Assembly: GCF_900312745.1 (NCBI RefSeq)
Contig: NZ_OMPD01000014.1
Coordinates: 3,348,001 to 3,412,000, forward strand
Length of the DNA: 64,000 bases
Direction: 5' to 3'
Origin: Aquimarina sp. AU58
GTDB taxonomy: Bacteria; Bacteroidota; Bacteroidia; Flavobacteriales; Flavobacteriaceae
Positions 1 through 6,599 of this stretch are shown here, one piece after another. Numbering within the stretch: the first letter of the stretch is position 1; each line of letters opens with the position of its first letter. The translations under genes were made by a program, and so were the position numbers. The notes under the pieces are model-generated. The model did no database searches and had not been told where the DNA came from. It saw only the letters and a list, made by a program, of their open reading frames with translations.

Positions 1-531
1 AGTTTCCAATGAACCATTCCAATTGACATTAAATCCGTTCTTTTTTAGAATTTCGACTATTTTTTCAGCGACTTCTTTTGCGAGTTCATCTTCACGATTA
101 TAACTGTCAAATCCGATATATAGCATTTTTTCATCTCCAATAGCTCTTTCTAAATCTTGAGTATGATAGAAACAATATCCTTTTGCCGTTATTCCGATTG
201 TCTTTAATTCGTCTATAATTTCAGAACAATCACTTTCGCCATCTTGCCTTGTATATCCAGCTCTGTGAAGTGATACAATTTTTTCTTTATTCAATTCGTC
301 AAATGATTTTACTAACTTCTCGAAATCAGTTGGTTTTTCCCAATTAAGACTTTCAGCTTGGTGTTTTTTTAACCTTATTTCAATTTCGTTTTTCAGCCAA
401 TTTTCATCGAAGTCATCTTCATCATAAAACATTTCACTTATACTTTCAAGTAAATCGTCTCCATTCTCAAATCCAAAAAGAATATCTTTTTCGAGTTGTT
501 CAATTGCTTCGTCTTTGATTTCTTGAGTCAT
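1..531 (-). CDS. DUF6891-like protein, partial (cassette 6)
   Basis: An open frame of 177 codons reads from an ATG at 531 to the window edge, so the 3' end is missing. The product is acidic and soluble, with no signal peptide. Near residues 90-150 it reads LHRAGYTRQDGESD followed by a segment with YCFYHTQDLERAI, which resembles the DUF6891 family (function unknown). It is the last visible gene of the minus-strand cassette array, and its ATG lies 34 nt inside the cassette start at attC5. The family call is from memory and moderate; the reading frame itself is clear. Confidence 0.7.
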   Translation of the reverse strand, partial: MTQEIKDEAIEQLEKDILFGFENGDDLLESISEMFYDEDDFDENWLKNEIEIRLKKHQAESLNWEKPTDFEKLVKSFDELNKEKIVSLHRAGYTRQDGESDCSEIIDELKTIGITAKGYCFYHTQDLERAIGDEKMLYIGFDSYNREDELAKEVAEKIVEILKKNGFNVNWNGSLET

Positions 532-564
532 ATTTTATTAGCAGTTTATCGGTTCCGTGATATT

Positions 565-739
565 GCACCTAACGTTTAATATATGTGTCGTAGCAGAGCA
601 AAATGTTACCCTATTTTCGACTTTTCTTGCGCATTGGTTGCTAATTTTCACTTTTTGCAAGCATTGCGCCTTACCAAATATACAAGAACCTTTCGATTCA
701 TCACTTGGCTGCTATGATCACATATATGGTGTTGTGTGT
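565..739 (-). repeat. attC5, long attC-like recombination site
   Basis: Site between cassettes 5 and 6, about 175 bp. The plus-strand left end GCACCTAAC gives a GTTAGGT core on the minus strand, a perfect match to the classical GTTRRRY consensus. The right end, GTTGTGTGTA (731-740), is the reverse complement of 1239-1248 at the start of cassette 5. The outer arms ATATATGTG/CACATATAT and GTAGCAG/CTGCTAT pair imperfectly. The roughly 110 nt in the middle would form a large variable terminal structure. Confidence 0.8.
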
Positions 740-742
740 AGT

Positions 743-1213
743 TTATTTTTTATCAATAATAATTTCTTCAACTTCTTCAATTTCGTATCGATCAAAATCT
801 CTTTCGTCCCAATACTTATTTTTTTCAAACAATTCAGCAACGCGAATTACTTTTGGTGTTTTACTATAATCTCTAATAACAAAATCAAAATAGAAAAAAC
901 AATGACAAGAAGTCATTGGGTAATCTCCACTATCAGAATGAGGCCTGTCCAGCTCAACAATCAGAGTGTCATTTTGTTCAGTAATGTTTTTTAAGTAACC
1001 ATTTTTCCAAGAACAGTTTACTATATAACCTAGCGTAATATTTAAACCGTCATTTTTATTTTTACTTGTCCGAACACCAATTAAGTCAATTCCACAGTCT
1101 GTTTTGCATTCAGAAACTTGGAATTTCTCAATTCTTTGATTTAATGCTAATTTTTCTTGTTTGGGACATCCAAATATTGAACATATAAATAATATTATAA
1201 ATAGTTTTTTCAT
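743..1213 (-). CDS. Small lipoprotein (cassette 5)
   Basis: This 156-aa protein starts MKKLFIILFICSIFGC, a type II signal peptide with the lipid-modified Cys at residue 16, so it is expected on the membrane facing the periplasm or outside. The mature part is soluble and has several further Cys residues (CKTDCG, NCSW, SCHCF) that could form disulfides. I recognise no family. The stop codon lies only 3 nt from attC5 and the start 27 nt from attC4, so the gene fills its cassette, as integron cargo usually does. No own promoter is evident. Confidence 0.75.
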   Translation of the reverse strand: MKKLFIILFICSIFGCPKQEKLALNQRIEKFQVSECKTDCGIDLIGVRTSKNKNDGLNITLGYIVNCSWKNGYLKNITEQNDTLIVELDRPHSDSGDYPMTSCHCFFYFDFVIRDYSKTPKVIRVAELFEKNKYWDERDFDRYEIEEVEEIIIDKK

Positions 1214-1239
1214 TCAAATATTCGTCATTTAAGCAAATT

Positions 1240-1293
1240 ACACACAACGTTAAATATATGGCGCGTTTTAATGCGCTATATACATTGTTACCA
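1240..1293 (-). repeat. attC4, attC-like recombination site
   Basis: Site between cassettes 4 and 5, about 54 bp and the shortest of the set. Plus-strand left end ACACACAAC followed by GTT; right end GTTACCA. The inner arms ATATATGGCGC and GCGCTATATAC pair around a TTTTAAT-type loop. The left core (1239-1248) is complementary over 10 nt to the end of cassette 5 (731-740), and the right core (1287-1293) is complementary over 7 nt to the start of cassette 4 (1945-1951). Confidence 0.85.
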
Positions 1294-1932
1294 CATGTTT
1301 TTTATTTCAGTTTCTTTTAATTTCTTTTTCGTTCGAGTAATTCCAATTGTTTCATTGACTTTTGCTTTAAAGCCGTCAAGATTATTTAAATCAAATTTAA
1401 GTTGTTCTACTTTTTCTTTAAGTTCTTTCTGCCAATTGTATTCAAAATCGTTTTTTAATATCTCATTAAAATACTCGTCTGATTTTTTCGGTTCGTTGTT
1501 CAGTCCGCAGATAATTGCTCGATGATAATTTCCCCAAAGACTATCGCTTGAGAAATCGTGATTTATAATTGTTTTTTCAGATGTTATTAAATCCGATAAT
1601 TTTTCTCGCAGTTCTAATGTTCTTTTCAAAGCTAATTCCACAAGAGAGTTCATTTCAGATTCAAATTGTTCCTCATTCGCAAAGTCAACGAATTCAGATT
1701 CCCTATTACCAATATCAAATGAGAAATATTCTTTTTCATACCAATGGAAATTCACACCAACATTTAAGCAAGTTCCTTGTCTATCTTTAAAAGGCTGAAA
1801 TTCGATTATTGTTGTAAACCAATATTGGTCGTCAAGCCAAGTTCGAGACTGTCCTTTTCGCACAATTCCGTGTTCTTTTAAAACTTTCCGAGCAACCTTA
1901 TTTATTATTTTACTGTGAATTGGTGTTGGCAT
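1288..1932 (-). CDS. DUF4304-like protein (cassette 4)
   Basis: A 214-aa soluble protein without a signal peptide. The N-terminal half (residues 5-85) runs KVLKEHGIVRKGQSRTW, YWFTTIIEFQPF and NVGVNFHWY, which resembles DUF4304, a family of unknown function often carried by mobile or accessory DNA. The C-terminal third is rich in Lys and Glu and probably helical. The stop codon TAA lies inside the GGTAAC core of attC4, so the coding sequence runs into the recombination site. The start lies 12 nt from the attC3 core. Confidence 0.75.
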   Translation of the reverse strand: MPTPIHSKIINKVARKVLKEHGIVRKGQSRTWLDDQYWFTTIIEFQPFKDRQGTCLNVGVNFHWYEKEYFSFDIGNRESEFVDFANEEQFESEMNSLVELALKRTLELREKLSDLITSEKTIINHDFSSDSLWGNYHRAIICGLNNEPKKSDEYFNEILKNDFEYNWQKELKEKVEQLKFDLNNLDGFKAKVNETIGITRTKKKLKETEIKNMW

Positions 1933-1944
1933 TTCTCAAATGTT

Positions 1945-2014
1945 TGGTAACGTTTCTTGTATGTTGCGTTTGCATCCCGCAGGGTGCATATGCAATATGC
2001 AAATTGTTGTAGGT
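1945..2014 (-). repeat. attC3, attC-like recombination site
   Basis: Site between cassettes 3 and 4, about 70 bp. Plus-strand ends are TGGTAACGTT and GTTGTAGGT. The central hairpin pairs GCGTTTGCATCCC with GGGTGCATATGC around a 2-nt turn. Positions 1966-1998 match attC1 4091-4123 with a single mismatch, although the outer cores of the two sites are unrelated. Confidence 0.9.
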
Positions 2015-2017
2015 AGT

Positions 2018-3064
2018 TTATTTACAATGATTATTTAATAATTCCATTCCTCTTTTTTGCCCTAGTTGAGATAATGAAATCCAATCTTTACATGCCAATT
2101 CAGTTTTTCCCATTTCATAATAAACTGCAGCTCTATTGTATAATGCATCTATGTTTTTCGAATCTAATTCATAACTTTTTGAAAAACAAAATATTGAATT
2201 TTCGTATTCTTTGTTTTGGAATGCTTTAATAGCTTTCGCAAAGTATTCACCTGCTTTTTGATTTGTTTTTAAATCACCTCCGTGGACAGTGTCGAGATAA
2301 TAAAAGGATGTTGTAAAAAATTTCATTGATATCCCCCATACAGTTTTAGTCTTTTTATCCTTTAAAACAAAAGGTAATGTTATGGTTTCAATTCCATCGA
2401 ACCTTTCCAAATTCCACAATTTATAAGACTTTCCTATTATCTTTCTAACTCTTTTTATTTTTGAAGAATCAATTGTGTTAGAATATGTAATTTTTGTTTG
2501 CACCTTTTTATTAACTAAGTCTATTATAACTTTACCTTTTAGTTTAAAATTACTGTGTTTTTTCTTAAACGCTTTGTTCAGTTCAAGCATCAAACTTGAC
2601 TTTAAAACTGGGGTATAAAATTCATTAGCAATTTGTTTTTTAATGCCTCCTTTTTGCTTTTTAATTTCATTAAATATCTTTTGCTCTCTAATGAAGTATA
2701 ACCTCTTCAACTTATCATCTTCCATTCCGTTTATCCTTTCACTGAGGATTAGGGTATCGTTTTTTATTCTATCTATTGTGTATCCTGAGGTTGAAGATGT
2801 TTTAATGAAATCTTTTTTTATTGAAAATGGAAAGCAAGATTCATTCACTCGATGTGTTGGATTTCCGTTAGTACACATTCGATAATTTGTAAATCGATAG
2901 TTAACATATGAAGAGTCGGTCAAAAAACGATCAATTAATTTACTTCCATCTTTCATTTCAATTTTAAATTTAATCCAATCACCATTTAATTTGGAAATAT
3001 AATTTTCTTGACAATATGATTTGATTGAAAAGAGTAGAAATATTAATAGTGTTTTTTTTATCAT
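2018..3064 (-). CDS. Secreted protein with C-terminal TPR (cassette 3)
   Basis: A 348-aa protein beginning with a type I signal peptide (residues 1-18, ending SYCQ), so exported. The middle (about 165-245) reads KLKGKVIIDLVNKKVQ and ETITLPFVLKD, reminiscent of the C-terminal fold of TonB-like proteins; this is a weak likeness. Residues 270-345 are a TPR pair (AGEYFAKAIKAFQNKEYENSI, NIDALYNRAAVYYEMG), seen often in Bacteroidota envelope proteins. It fills the cassette between attC2 and attC3, with its stop 3 nt from the attC3 core. The precise role is unknown. Confidence 0.75.
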   Translation of the reverse strand: MIKKTLLIFLLFSIKSYCQENYISKLNGDWIKFKIEMKDGSKLIDRFLTDSSYVNYRFTNYRMCTNGNPTHRVNESCFPFSIKKDFIKTSSTSGYTIDRIKNDTLILSERINGMEDDKLKRLYFIREQKIFNEIKKQKGGIKKQIANEFYTPVLKSSLMLELNKAFKKKHSNFKLKGKVIIDLVNKKVQTKITYSNTIDSSKIKRVRKIIGKSYKLWNLERFDGIETITLPFVLKDKKTKTVWGISMKFFTTSFYYLDTVHGGDLKTNQKAGEYFAKAIKAFQNKEYENSIFCFSKSYELDSKNIDALYNRAAVYYEMGKTELACKDWISLSQLGQKRGMELLNNHCK

Positions 3065-3074
3065 TTTTTTAATT

Positions 3075-3147
3075 ACCTACAACGTTAAATATAACAAACG
3101 TTGCTGACCTAAAGGGCAGCTATGTTTTGTTATATCGTGTTGTGTAC
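3075..3147 (-). repeat. attC2, attC-like recombination site
   Basis: Site between cassettes 2 and 3, 73 bp. Plus-strand ends are ACCTACAACGTT and GTTGTGTAC. Inner arms ATATAACAAACG/GTTTTGTTATAT and GCTGACC/GGGCAGC pair around TAAA. The left core (3074-3083) is complementary over 10 nt to 2006-2015, and the right core (3139-3148) over 10 nt to 4067-4076. Confidence 0.9.
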
Positions 3148-3693
3148 AGTTTTTCTTTTTATTATTTCGAATATTCCCAACATCAAAATTGCAATTATTA
3201 CTCCTTGTAGAAGCAACATTCCAATTCCGAATGCAAAGGGATTTATAAATTCCGTATTTCCGTTATCGGTTGTTAAATAATCTCGATGATAACTGGTTAC
3301 GATTATTACAAAACGCTCAAAATAAACTCCAATTTTCATGCAAAATGCGACTAACAGAACGTACCAAAATTTTGCAGCTAATTTTTTATTAATCAGCGTA
3401 AATGGTAAAATCAAAGCTGATAAAAACATAATCCAATATGTAATTGCGTAAGGTCCAACTGCACGATTGACAAATGCGGATTCCTCAGGATTAAGTATAA
3501 TTCCAATTAAAGTTATTATCCAAGTAATAAATGAATAGACAATAATTACCCAACGTACTAAATTCAGTGCTTTTTTGATTTCAAATCGGTTTTTAAAGAA
3601 AACTTTGACTAGAAACAAAGTCAGAATTATTGGAATAAGGCATTGAATCAGATTTACATCTACTATTTTTATGATTCGATCGTATAATTCCAT
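3130..3693 (-). CDS. Membrane protein resembling the C-terminal part of NrfD/ActC (cassette 2, second gene)
   Basis: A 187-aa hydrophobic protein with four to five predicted membrane helices (about residues 16-32, 46-68, 82-102, 108-132 and 155-178). The stretch FERFVIIVTSYHRDY after a helix resembles the conserved ERFVIIVTSLHRD motif I recall from ActC/NrfD quinol-oxidising membrane subunits of alternative complex III. At 187 aa it would cover only the last part of that family. It starts 9 nt after the preceding gene with no recombination site between them, so the two form a bicistronic cassette. The last codons (THR-VAL-HIS-ASN-THR-ILE) are encoded by attC2 itself. Confidence 0.65.
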   Translation of the reverse strand: MELYDRIIKIVDVNLIQCLIPIILTLFLVKVFFKNRFEIKKALNLVRWVIIVYSFITWIITLIGIILNPEESAFVNRAVGPYAITYWIMFLSALILPFTLINKKLAAKFWYVLLVAFCMKIGVYFERFVIIVTSYHRDYLTTDNGNTEFINPFAFGIGMLLLQGVIIAILMLGIFEIIKRKTVHNTI

Positions 3694-3702
3694 TTTCTGA
3701 TT

Positions 3703-4056
3703 TTAGTATCTTCTTTCCTCTGTTATAACAGGGTTGTCGTTTTTGTCAGCGTGTATTTCTCCTGCATAAACTTCTCCACAGTTTAATTGTTCTTTAATTT
3801 TATAAGCTATTTCTGACTCGTCTAATTCCGTCCCATTATTCGATTCAACTTCTATCATAATAGGTTTGTCATATTCTCCTTTTTTCCAATCGTGAGGTCG
3901 ACTAATATTTAGGTAGAGATTTGATTTTCGGTCACTTGATTCAATCCATTCCCAAACATTTTCATAATCTCTGTATAAATTGTCAACTTCAAAAATCTTT
4001 TCAAAGTCAGATTGCAAATCAGTTAACTCTTTTTTTATATAAATCCAAAATTTCAT
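3703..4056 (-). CDS. Small soluble protein of unknown function (cassette 2, first gene)
   Basis: A 117-aa acidic cytosolic protein (MKFWIYIKKELTDLQSDFEK). It has no signal peptide, no membrane segment and no motif that I recognise. Its size and acidity are like many immunity-type or accessory proteins carried on cassettes, but nothing here demonstrates that. The ATG is about 11 nt from the attC1 core, and the next gene follows after 9 nt, so the two are probably translated from one message. Confidence 0.65.
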   Translation of the reverse strand: MKFWIYIKKELTDLQSDFEKIFEVDNLYRDYENVWEWIESSDRKSNLYLNISRPHDWKKGEYDKPIMIEVESNNGTELDESEIAYKIKEQLNCGEVYAGEIHADKNDNPVITEERRY

Positions 4057-4067
4057 TTTCTTAAATT

Positions 4068-4140
4068 GTACACAACGTTTTATGTATGGTGCGTTTGCAT
4101 CCCGTAGGGTGCATATGCAATATACATGTTGTTATATGCT
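4068..4140 (-). repeat. attC1, attC-like recombination site
   Basis: Site between cassettes 1 and 2, 73 bp. Plus-strand ends are GTACACAACGTT and GTTGTTATATGC. Outer arms ATGTAT/ATACAT and the inner GCGTTTGCATCCC/GGGTGCATATGC hairpin pair with several unpaired bases, as in classical attC bottom strands. The right end (4128-4139) is the 12-nt reverse complement of 5193-5204 at the start of cassette 1. Confidence 0.9.
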
Positions 4141-5181
4141 TTATTTTCTTTTTTCTCTTAACATTCTGAATTTTTCAAGTCTTGGGTCGGTAAGTTTATA
4201 TTTTTCCGAGAGTTCGATTGGGATTTGTTTGTAATGGTCTTCTGGCATTCTTCTTTTATCTAAGTCAACAATTCCAATTTTTGAAGACTCAATTCTCCTT
4301 CGATACTTTTCAATTAAACTTTCCTGAGTTTGGTCTATTATTAGTCTGCTGTGTGTTGAATAATTAGGAGTTCTATTACAAAGTTCTAAGATGTCTAGTT
4401 GCTTAAATTTCAATTCTTCATTTGCAAAAACGTGGAGTTCGGCAAGGTTTTTCATTAGGTTTAAGTCAAAATCAATTTCTTTCAGATTGTTATATGACAA
4501 ATTTAGCTTCGTTAACTCCACAAGAGAATTCAATTCCGCTGGTAGAATTTTCAATGCGTTATCGAACAGGGAAAGTATTTTCAATTTTGTCAACTTGCCA
4601 ATGGTTTTAGAAACCTTCTTAATTTCATTAAATCCAAGCTCTAAATATTCAAGTTTAGTTAATCGACTTAAATCGAAATCAAGGTTTTGTATTTGGTTGT
4701 TGAAAAAGTTTAAATGTGTTAGTTTTTCCAAATCCCCTACCTCTTTAGGTAAATTTACAATGCTGTTACCATGACCAAATAAGTGTTCAAGATTTAACAA
4801 ATCACCTATTGATTCAGGTAATTCGGTCAAGTCATTCTTAGAAATGTGTAAACGTTTTAAGTTTCTGCAACTACCAATATTATTTGGTAGGAATTTCAAA
4901 TTGTTCTTGTCAATGTTTAGTATTTCAAGATTTTCAAGTTCAAAAATCTCGGTTGGCAGCTCTTTGATATTGTTCCCGTCCAAATAAAGAACTTTGAGTT
5001 TTTTAAGTCTTGAAATTTCACTTGGAATACTCTGTATGTTATTATCTCTCAAATTGAGATTTGTCAAATGTTCCAACTCAAAAACTTCACTCGGTATATT
5101 GGTTAAATCTTCCTTTGTTAGACTTAGTAAAGCCGATTTTTCAGAATTCGCCCGTTCTATTTTAGAAATTATCTGGTTCAT
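4141..5181 (-). CDS. Leucine-rich repeat protein (cassette 1)
   Basis: A 346-aa protein made of about ten 23-residue leucine-rich repeats over residues 38-265, of the form LxxLxxLxLxxNxLxxLPxxI (for example LTNLNLRDNNIQSIPSEI). These form a curved solenoid used for protein-protein contact. There is no signal peptide or membrane anchor, so it is probably cytosolic. The C-terminal 80 residues are charged and carry no recognised domain. It is the first cassette after the recombinase, with its start 11 nt downstream of the candidate attI crossover and its stop directly abutting attC1. As the proximal cassette it should be the best expressed. The partner is unknown. Confidence 0.85.
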   Translation of the reverse strand: MNQIISKIERANSEKSALLSLTKEDLTNIPSEVFELEHLTNLNLRDNNIQSIPSEISRLKKLKVLYLDGNNIKELPTEIFELENLEILNIDKNNLKFLPNNIGSCRNLKRLHISKNDLTELPESIGDLLNLEHLFGHGNSIVNLPKEVGDLEKLTHLNFFNNQIQNLDFDLSRLTKLEYLELGFNEIKKVSKTIGKLTKLKILSLFDNALKILPAELNSLVELTKLNLSYNNLKEIDFDLNLMKNLAELHVFANEELKFKQLDILELCNRTPNYSTHSRLIIDQTQESLIEKYRRRIESSKIGIVDLDKRRMPEDHYKQIPIELSEKYKLTDPRLEKFRMLREKRK

Positions 5182-5192
5182 TTGCTCTTATT

Positions 5193-5262
5193 GCATATAA
5201 CAACAGAATATAGGACATATGTCCTATATATTCTATATATTATATCCCCACTTTGGGGATAT
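5193..5262 (-). other. Candidate attI region: crossover core, 22-bp palindrome and hairpin
   Basis: The junction between recombinase and first cassette. It holds the cassette core GCATATAACAAC (5193-5204), then a perfect 22-bp palindrome centred on GGACATATGTCC (5208-5229), then a perfect 8-bp stem with 5-nt loop, ATATCCCC/GGGGATAT (5242-5262). Unlike attC1-5 there is no matching left core, as expected for an attachment site rather than a cassette end. Assigning it as attI is inference from position. Confidence 0.6.
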
Positions 5263-5286
5263 TTATGTTTTTTGATTTATAATCTA

Positions 5287-5294
5287 CAAAAATA
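5287..5294 (-). promoter_or_regulatory. Candidate cassette promoter (-7 element)
   Basis: On the minus strand TATTTTTG matches the Bacteroidota -7 consensus TAnnTTTG. It lies between the recombinase stop and the first cassette and would fire into the array. I see no convincing -33 TTTG, so this is tentative. Confidence 0.35.
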
Positions 5295-5378
5295 AAGCCT
5301 TTATTCCCTGTTTTGGTACTATCGCTATAAAATGTGATGAAATCAATTGTTTTTGTGACGGTTTTGTAGGATATATTT

Positions 5379-6509
5379 TTACTCATCTAATGGATTTTTG
5401 ATGGCTTTAAATTTGTTTATAGCTACTTGAGTATAAATTTCTGTAGTTCTTGTGCTACTATGTCCTAATAAAGTTTGGATATATCTTAGATCGGTTCCAC
5501 TTTCTAATAGATGGGTGGCAAACGAATGTCTGAGGATATGTGGGGTGACCTTTCTTTTGATAGATGCTTTTGTTGCTGCTCTGACTACAATGGCCCCTAC
5601 ACTTTTTCCTGAATATTTCATCCCATTTGGGGATTCAAATAAGTAGGCTTTGGGTTTCCATTGTCTATAATAGATTCTTAAATCTTTTACTACCTTTTCT
5701 GATAGTAAGGAATATCGATCTTTATTGTTTTTTGCATTCCTAATGTGAACCAGCATTCGTTTGCTATCTATATCAGTTAGTTTTAGATCTAATAATTCGC
5801 TTCTGCGTAATCCAGAAGAATATAATAGACTTACTATGCAACGATGTTTTATGTTATTGGTATTGGCAATTATAGAACGTATTTCTTCTTTTGATAACAC
5901 TTGTGGGAGTTTCTGCTCTTTTCTGGGCCTTTCGATACTATAAAACCGATTCGGCATTCCCATGACCACCTCATAATAGAACTTAATACTATTAATGGCC
6001 TGGTTGATATAACTATTAGATTTGTTTTGCCTGATAAGGTGTTGCAAATACCCTCTTATTTCTTGTTCAGATAGTGTGATAATATCTTTATCGGGATAAT
6101 GGTTAATAAACTTTTCGAATTGTGAAATATAGGTTTTACAGGTATTTAAAGCATATCGCTTTAGTTCTAATTTCACTAGATATGTTTCAGGAACATACCT
6201 GTAAGAAGTTGTTTTGCTACGGTTACGGTACCAGTTAATATCTACAGGTTCATTATCACGTATTACCTTTTCTTTAAAAAAAGAATTTCCATTTACCCAG
6301 GCTATCCCTCTAAACTTATTGAAAACAATATCGAGATTTTCTTTAGTATTTATAATATACACCATTGAAAACGCTGCGCTCCACTTAGGGTTTGGAAGTT
6401 CTTTTATTAATGCTTGTATCACCTTATCTGGATGAAATTGTAACCCGATCATTTTTTGTTTATCAATCAACAAATGTTTGAGGGTGATATGTTTATTGAG
6501 TTTCATCAT
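5379..6509 (-). CDS. Tyrosine recombinase of the cassette array (integron-integrase-like)
   Basis: A 376-aa tyrosine recombinase that probably inserts and excises the neighbouring cassettes. The N-terminal 105 residues (IKELPNPKWS, FRGIAWVNG) are an extra module absent from XerC/D. Residues about 110-200 form the SAM-like core-binding domain. The catalytic domain carries R235 (SSGLRRSE), K260 (NAKNNKDR), H324 and R327 (HILRHSFATH), H350 (LLGHSS) and the nucleophile Y359 (TEIYTQV). It lacks the extra segment of roughly 35 residues before the HxxR box that marks classical IntI proteins, so by sequence it is closer to Xer/phage-type enzymes. It is oriented the same way as the cassettes, whereas most intI genes diverge from theirs. 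Three 11-bp repeats lie just upstream. Confidence 0.9.
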   Translation of the reverse strand: MMKLNKHITLKHLLIDKQKMIGLQFHPDKVIQALIKELPNPKWSAAFSMVYIINTKENLDIVFNKFRGIAWVNGNSFFKEKVIRDNEPVDINWYRNRSKTTSYRYVPETYLVKLELKRYALNTCKTYISQFEKFINHYPDKDIITLSEQEIRGYLQHLIRQNKSNSYINQAINSIKFYYEVVMGMPNRFYSIERPRKEQKLPQVLSKEEIRSIIANTNNIKHRCIVSLLYSSGLRRSELLDLKLTDIDSKRMLVHIRNAKNNKDRYSLLSEKVVKDLRIYYRQWKPKAYLFESPNGMKYSGKSVGAIVVRAATKASIKRKVTPHILRHSFATHLLESGTDLRYIQTLLGHSSTRTTEIYTQVAINKFKAIKNPLDE

Positions 6510-6548
6510 ACAAAGATGTGGTATTTATAAACTATAGTAGTATTTTAG

Positions 6549-6581
6549 TCGAATACTATTCGAATAGAGTTCGATTAACAT
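6549..6581. promoter_or_regulatory. Three 11-bp direct repeats, possible operator
   Basis: TCGAATACTAT, TCGAATAGAGT and TCGATTAACAT follow each other without a gap between the divergent recombinase and zinc-ribbon genes. The period is one helical turn. The first two overlap the palindrome TATTCGAATA. They sit about 40-70 nt upstream of the recombinase start, a plausible site for a regulator. Confidence 0.4.
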
Positions 6582-6599
6582 TCAGTTAAACAAAAAATA

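Noticed and set aside
557..994. Plus-strand open frame over attC5 and the cassette 5 lipoprotein
   Set aside because: It overlaps a better supported minus-strand gene with a lipobox and runs through a recombination site; composition is Phe/Asn-rich as expected of an antisense shadow.
565..5262. The intergenic palindromes as ordinary Rho-independent terminators
   Set aside because: They lack T-tracts, have long conserved cores beyond the stems, and their ends match per cassette, which terminators would not.
5379..6509. Recombinase as a plain XerC/XerD housekeeping enzyme or prophage integrase
   Set aside because: Its N-terminal extension is unlike XerC/D and there are no phage genes nearby; the cassette array next to it is the better explanation. 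Xer-like ancestry is kept in the annotation.
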